Source: Prado023 sp032123675
GTDB lineage: Bacteria; Actinomycetota; Actinomycetes; S36-B12; CAIYMF01
DNA: 18,199 bases
Assembly: GCA_032123675.1 (NCBI GenBank)
Contig: JAQBEX010000055.1
Span: 1 to 18,199, forward strand
Reading direction: 5' to 3'
Shown here: piece after piece, positions 14,925 to 18,199 of the stretch
How the letters are laid out: each line of letters begins with the position of its first letter
Position numbering within the stretch: position 1 is the first letter of the stretch
Notes under the pieces: generated by a model
Seen by the model: only the letters and a program-made list of their open reading frames with translations
What the model was told of the DNA's origin: nothing
Databases searched by the model: none
Position numbers and translations under genes: made by a program

Positions 14925-16792
14925 TGGGGATCATCCGCCTGGTCGCTTGCGGCAGCGTCGACGATGGCAAGTCCACGCTCATCGGCCGGCTGCTGGCCGA
15001 CACTGACTCCGTCCCTGAGGACACCCTCGAGCTGGCCAGGACGGTGCGCCGGGCAGGCTCGACGATCCCCGTCGGCGACATCGACTTCTCGCTGCTCACC
15101 GACGGCCTCGAGGCCGAGCGCGAGCAGGGCATCACGATCGACGTGGCCTACCGGCACATGTCGATGCCCGATGGGCGTCGCGTGGTGATCGCCGATGCGC
15201 CCGGGCACGAGCAGTACACGCGCAACATGGCCGTGGCGGCTTCGACAGCCGACGTCGCCCTGCTGCTGGTGGACGCATTCCGCGGAGTCACCCGCCAGAC
15301 CTACCGGCACCTGACCATCTGCGCGCTGATGGGCGTGCACCACGTGATCATCGCCATCAACAAGCTCGATGCCGTCGACTTCGACCACGGACGCTTCTCC
15401 GAGCTCTCCGAGGCGGTGGCCGGAGCGGCTGGGCGGTTGGACTTCTCGCGGGTCACGGTCATCCCGGTCAGCGCGCTGGCCGGTGACAACGTCACCACCC
15501 GCTCGGCCCGGACTTCCTGGTACGCAGGACCGACGGTCCTGACCGCCATCGGCGAGACCCACGAACTCGATGCTCCGCCAGCGACAGCGGGGCGCCCGGC
15601 CCGCATCCCCGTCCAGACGATCGTTCGTGCCCCCGGATTCCGCGGCGTGGCCGGGAACCTCGTGACCGGACAGCTGGCCGTCGGCGACTCGGTCGAGGTG
15701 TCCGGAGCCTCGACCACGGGCCGCGTGAGCCGGTTGCTCGTTGCCGGCGTCGACCGGGAGCAGGCCACGGCCGGTGACGCGGTGGCGCTGGAGTTGACCC
15801 CAGATCTCGACGTGACCCGTGGGGACCTCCTCGAAGCTGCCGGTGGGGAGAGGGTCGAGCCCGCGGATCGCTTCTCTGCGGATGTGGTGTGGCTCGGCGA
15901 GGAGCCCCTGGCCCACGGTCGCTCCTACCTGCTCGTGTGTGGCCCGCTGGTCGTCCCGGCCGTGGTCACCAGCGTTCGACACAAGCTGGACGTGACGACC
16001 GGTGCTGAGGAGGCCGCGCGGGTGCTCGGCCTGAACGACGTGGGGCGGGTCGAGGTCGCGACCGACCGGCCGATCCCGATGGAGGCCTACCAGAGCAGCC
16101 GCGATACGGGGGGCTTCGTCCTCGTTGACCGGCTCAGCGCCGATACCGTCGCCGCCGGCATGTCCCGCTATGCGCTGCGTCGCTCGGCCAATGTGAGCAG
16201 CCACGATTTCGTGGTTGACCGGGAGGCTCGCGAGCGCCTCAATGGGCACAAGGGCCGGGTCGTGTGGCTGACCGGCCTGTCCGGTTCGGGCAAGTCCACG
16301 ATCGCCGACGCCGCTGAGCGCGACCTGCACGCGCAGGGCATCCGCACGTTCGTCATCGATGGTGACAACGTCCGCCACGGCCTGAACAAGGACCTCGGCT
16401 TCACCTCCGAGGACCGCGCAGAGAACGTTCGGCGGGTCGCCGAGGTCGGTCGCCTGATGGTCGAATCCGGCACGGTCGTGCTGATCGCACTGGTCTCGCC
16501 CTTCCGTGGCGATCGGCGCGCTGCCCGCGACCTGTTCGACGTGGGTGACTTCGTGGAGGTGTTCGTCAACACGCCAGTCGAGGTCTGCACTGCGCGCGAT
16601 CCCAAGGGGTTGTACGCGAAGGCGGCCGCCGGCGAGCTGCCCAACCTCAGCGGTGTCGGGCAGCAGTACGAGGAGCCGCTCAACCCGGACCTCGTCGTGG
16701 CCGGCGACGGGGATCTCACCCAGTCGGTCGCTGCAGTGGTCGCACTCGCAATGGCTCCGGCGCCCGAGGTCCCGGCTGCCGAGGCGGAGTAG
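14924..16792 (+). CDS. cysNC: Bifunctional CysNC: ATP sulfurylase GTPase subunit and APS kinase
   Basis: The 622-residue fusion joins CysN and CysC. The CysN part is an EF-Tu-like GTPase: G1 GSVDDGKST (residues 10-18), EQGITIDVAYRH, G3 DAPGHEQYT, and G4 NKLD, followed by beta-barrel domains; GTP hydrolysis drives APS formation by CysD. From about residue 445 the APS kinase begins with P-loop GLSGSGKSTIAD, then DGDNVRHGLNKDLGF, SPFRGDR and DPKGLYAKA, all conserved in CysC; it phosphorylates APS to PAPS. The fused arrangement is common in actinobacteria. Shine-Dalgarno GAGGGG lies eight bases before the ATG. No cysH or sulfite reductase gene follows, so reduction genes must be elsewhere. Confidence 0.96.
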   Translation: MGIIRLVACGSVDDGKSTLIGRLLADTDSVPEDTLELARTVRRAGSTIPVGDIDFSLLTDGLEAEREQGITIDVAYRHMSMPDGRRVVIADAPGHEQYTRNMAVAASTADVALLLVDAFRGVTRQTYRHLTICALMGVHHVIIAINKLDAVDFDHGRFSELSEAVAGAAGRLDFSRVTVIPVSALAGDNVTTRSARTSWYAGPTVLTAIGETHELDAPPATAGRPARIPVQTIVRAPGFRGVAGNLVTGQLAVGDSVEVSGASTTGRVSRLLVAGVDREQATAGDAVALELTPDLDVTRGDLLEAAGGERVEPADRFSADVVWLGEEPLAHGRSYLLVCGPLVVPAVVTSVRHKLDVTTGAEEAARVLGLNDVGRVEVATDRPIPMEAYQSSRDTGGFVLVDRLSADTVAAGMSRYALRRSANVSSHDFVVDREARERLNGHKGRVVWLTGLSGSGKSTIADAAERDLHAQGIRTFVIDGDNVRHGLNKDLGFTSEDRAENVRRVAEVGRLMVESGTVVLIALVSPFRGDRRAARDLFDVGDFVEVFVNTPVEVCTARDPKGLYAKAAAGELPNLSGVGQQYEEPLNPDLVVAGDGDLTQSVAAVVALAMAPAPEVPAAEAE

Positions 16793-17225
16793 GTGGCGGG
16801 CCGTCAGAGCGTCTGGCCGGCTCTCCTGTCAGCCCTGGTCGGAGCGGGCTCCTGGCCGCCGGAGTGCTCCTGCCGTGGATAGGTGAGCGCACGGCTCGGA
16901 GCTGCCCTGGCGATCAGCGCTTCCGTGGGATCTAGCCGAGCCGATCGCCGCGTCGGCGTTGGCCTCCCTGGCGCTGCCGCTCGGACTCCTGGCCGGCCTG
17001 TGCATCATCGCGATCATCGTGCGTGTTCGAGGGGTGGCCATTGCGCTGGGGCTCGCCCTGCTCGGACTGGAGTTTGCGTGGTTCGCCAGTGAGGCGTTCC
17101 GCCGGACCCGGGGCGAGCTGTTGGCCTCACAACTGGAGGTGGGCGCCTGGTTGGTCCTGGGTGGGGCAGTGCTCATCGTCATCGGCGCCTTCCTGACCCC
17201 TCGCTGGGAGCAGCAGGTCCGCTGA
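16793..17225 (+). pseudogene. Decayed small membrane protein after cysNC
   Basis: A GTG at 16793 directly follows the cysNC stop and starts VAGRQSVWPALLSALVGAG, which hits a stop at 16880. A membrane-protein-like text can be followed only by changing frame: GLLAAGVLLPWIGER (frame from about 16846), then RLGAALAISAS (about 16892-16925), then a clean hydrophobic run (LASLALPLGLLAGLCIIAII, 16959 on) to the stop at 17225. The last part is an 88-residue open frame from a TTG codon, with three likely membrane segments. I infer a frameshifted gene of two- to four-helix type. If the shifts are sequencing errors it would be an intact protein of about 143 residues. The family is not recognised. Confidence 0.45.
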
Positions 17226-17305
17226 TCCGACTCTGAGACCGTCGTGGCCATGGTCGTCGGGCCGGTTTCAGACGTGGGTCCGGGTCACGCCATCAGGGCA
17301 GGCAA

Positions 17306-17320
17306 ACGTCGGACCGACGT
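17306..17320. promoter_or_regulatory. Palindrome upstream of the acyl-CoA-binding protein gene
   Basis: ACGTCGG (17306-17312) and CCGACGT (17314-17320) form a perfect inverted repeat around one central base, located 40-54 bases before the ATG. Its size and place suit an operator for a dimeric repressor (TetR- or FadR-like), but no such regulator gene is in the window. Confidence 0.35.
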
Positions 17321-17359
17321 GCCACGATGGGGCCATCACACCGACCCGATGGAGGATCA

Positions 17360-17617
17360 ATGTCCGAGCTCGATGATCGTTTCGCTGCCGCTGCGGAAGC
17401 ATCCAAGACGCTGCCGGAGCGTCCTGACAACGACACACTGCTGCAGATGTACGCCCTCTACAAGCAGGGCACCGTCGGCGATGTCGAAGGGAAGAAGCCC
17501 GGCTTCACGGACCCGGTCGGCAAGGCCAAGTACCAGGCGTGGGAGAAGATCAAAGGCATGTCCGCCGACGACGCGAAGGCCGCGTACGCCGACCTCGTCG
17601 AGAGCATGGCCGGCTGA
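17360..17617 (+). CDS. Acyl-CoA-binding protein (ACBP)
   Basis: The 85-residue protein is a complete acyl-CoA-binding domain, a four-helix fold that binds long-chain acyl-CoA and buffers it in the cytosol. The signature LLQMYALYKQGTVGDV (about 27-42), the KPGFTDPVGKAKYQAWEKIKGMS block (about 46-68, two adjacent motifs) and the final AYADLVE helix match the family. Length equals that of canonical ACBP (85-90 residues). GGAGG (17351-17355) lies four bases before the ATG at 17360, which is preferred to the upstream in-frame codon at 17327. ACBP is universal in eukaryotes but patchy in bacteria. The gene stands alone; a palindrome at 17306-17320 may control it. Confidence 0.92.
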   Translation: MSELDDRFAAAAEASKTLPERPDNDTLLQMYALYKQGTVGDVEGKKPGFTDPVGKAKYQAWEKIKGMSADDAKAAYADLVESMAG

Positions 17618-17677
17618 CCGGCGATTACCGCCGACAACCCGCGTTCAGGTACCCTTTGGCCGTCCCAACAGGGATGG

Positions 17678-17769
17678 GGAGGCGTCGCCTAGTCAGGTCT
17701 ATGGCGCCCGCCTGCTAAGCGGGTTTGGGGTTTATAGCCCCATCGAGGGTTCAAATCCCTCCGCCTCCG
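17678..17769 (+). tRNA. tRNA-Ser (anticodon GCT)
   Basis: The acceptor arms GGAGGCG (17678-17684) and CGCCTCC (17762-17768) pair perfectly, followed by discriminator G. The anticodon stem CCCGC/GCGGG encloses loop CTGCTAA, giving anticodon GCT (17714-17716). A long variable arm (TTTGGGGTTTATAGCCCC) marks a class II tRNA, consistent with serine. The T-arm contains GGTTCAAATCC. CCA is not encoded. It reads AGC/AGT codons. A putative -10 (TACCCT, 17650-17655) lies about 23 bases upstream. Confidence 0.95.
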
Positions 17770-17782
17770 CCGAACGCTCAAC

Positions 17783-17811
17783 GGTGGCTCCGGGCGCGTC
17801 CCGGGGCCACC
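17783..17811 (+). terminator. Terminator hairpin after tRNA-Ser
   Basis: GGTGGCTCCGGG (17783-17794) pairs with CCCGGGGCCACC (17800-17811), 12 pairs with one wobble, around loop CGCGT. It lies 13 bases after the tRNA. Confidence 0.7.
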
Positions 17812-17920
17812 TGTTGCGGCTCGGGGCCGGATCTATCGTGGCTGGCCTCCTGTCGCCGCTCGCGATTTCTCCATGGCCTCCCGGGTCGGGTAGCCTTGGG
17901 TGGTTCCCTTCGGGGGGCGT

Positions 17921-17996
17921 GCGCCTGTAGCTCAGCGGATAGAGCATCTGACTACGGATCAGAAGGCCAGGGGTTCGAATCCCTTCAGGCGCGCCA
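17921..17996 (+). tRNA. tRNA-Arg (anticodon ACG), CCA encoded
   Basis: Acceptor GCGCCTG (17921-17927) pairs with CAGGCGC (17986-17992); discriminator G and an encoded CCA (17994-17996) follow. The anticodon stem TCTGA/TCAGA encloses CTACGGA, giving anticodon ACG, which would be edited to ICG to read CGN codons. The T-arm has GGTTCGAATCC. A TAGCCT (17891-17896) may be the -10. A tyrosine-integrase remnant lies 65 bases downstream, so this gene may serve as an attachment site. Confidence 0.96.
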
Positions 17997-18004
17997 GATC
18001 TGAG

Positions 18005-18046
18005 CACGAGAATGGCCCTCGGCAGTCAGCCGGGGGCCTTCTCGTG
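18005..18046. terminator. Strong hairpin between tRNA-Arg and integrase remnant
   Basis: CACGAGAA (18005-18012) pairs with TTCTCGTG (18039-18046), and GGCC (18014-18017) with GGCC (18035-18038), with further CGGC/GCCG pairing toward the loop. It lies between convergent units and could end both. Confidence 0.75.
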
Positions 18047-18060
18047 TGCCTACCTTGCTC

Positions 18061-18199
18061 CTACGGGCCGAACGAGAGCGCCGTCGCCTGCTTGAGTTCC
18101 TCGATGTGCGCATGGGAGTAGGTCCGGCGCATCACGGTCTCATCGTGGCCGTGAACTTGGCGACGATGTGATCGGGCACTCCCTGATTGCCCATCCGGG
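18061..18199 (-). pseudogene. C-terminal remnant of a tyrosine recombinase/integrase
   Basis: On the minus strand, from the right edge to the stop at 18061-18063, the text shows the end of a phage-type integrase: NQGVPDHIVAKF, then GHDETVMRRTYSHAHIEEL. GHD holds the conserved histidine region and RRTYSHA the nucleophilic tyrosine (codon at 18118-18120). The two pieces are in different frames, with one indel near 18150-18160, so the gene is broken unless this is a sequencing error. The N-terminal part lies outside the window. Its place next to tRNA-Arg is typical of elements that integrate into tRNA genes. Confidence 0.65.

Noticed and set aside
14768..16378. 536-codon open frame on the minus strand
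   Set aside because: It is the antisense of cysD/cysNC, which are certain. Its composition is Gly/His/Arg/Asp-rich without any domain pattern.

Overview
This window is high-GC DNA (strong G/C preference at third codon positions) and carries a gene set typical of Actinobacteria: a polyphosphate-glucokinase-like ROK kinase, a fused CysN-CysC protein, a baeRF-type protein and Shine-Dalgarno-led compact genes. It looks like ordinary chromosome. The genus cannot be fixed from the sequence alone.

Layout, left to right. Positions 1-2469 are a decayed zone. A minus-strand STAND/LuxR-type ATPase broken by three frameshifts sits between two plus-strand gene remnants; the right-hand one resembles the C-terminus of a DEAD/DEAH helicase. 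Next come an intact NADPH:quinone-type oxidoreductase (+), a small repeat patch, a TspO/MBR membrane protein (+) and an amidase (-) that overlaps it tail to tail. A minus-strand two-gene operon encodes a TerC-family membrane protein and a small winged-helix regulator. Divergent from it is a plus-strand baeRF-like gene whose leader looks like a yybP-ykoY manganese riboswitch. After that come a UbiB/ABC1-type atypical kinase (-), a DUF1269-like glycine-rich membrane protein (+), a Gfo/Idh/MocA oxidoreductase (-), a HAD-like protein and a MOSC-domain protein (+,+), a polyphosphate-glucokinase-like ROK kinase (-), and the sulfate-activation pair cysD-cysNC (+). The right end has a decayed small membrane protein, an acyl-CoA-binding protein, tRNA-Ser(GCT), tRNA-Arg(ACG), and the C-terminal remnant of a tyrosine integrase entering from the right edge.

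Genes that work together: CysD and CysNC make APS and then PAPS from sulfate and ATP. TerC-family proteins of the Alx/MeeF type are known manganese exporters, and the yybP-ykoY element is the known manganese sensor for such genes. Here the element is on the opposite strand and would control the divergent baeRF gene. This is the most unusual arrangement in the window. The integrase remnant next to tRNA-Arg suggests a former or present integrative element just beyond the right edge.

No gene-free stretch exceeds 300 bases. The larger gaps (3536-3720, 9951-10103, 17226-17359) are described under the repeat, regulatory and neighbouring gene entries.
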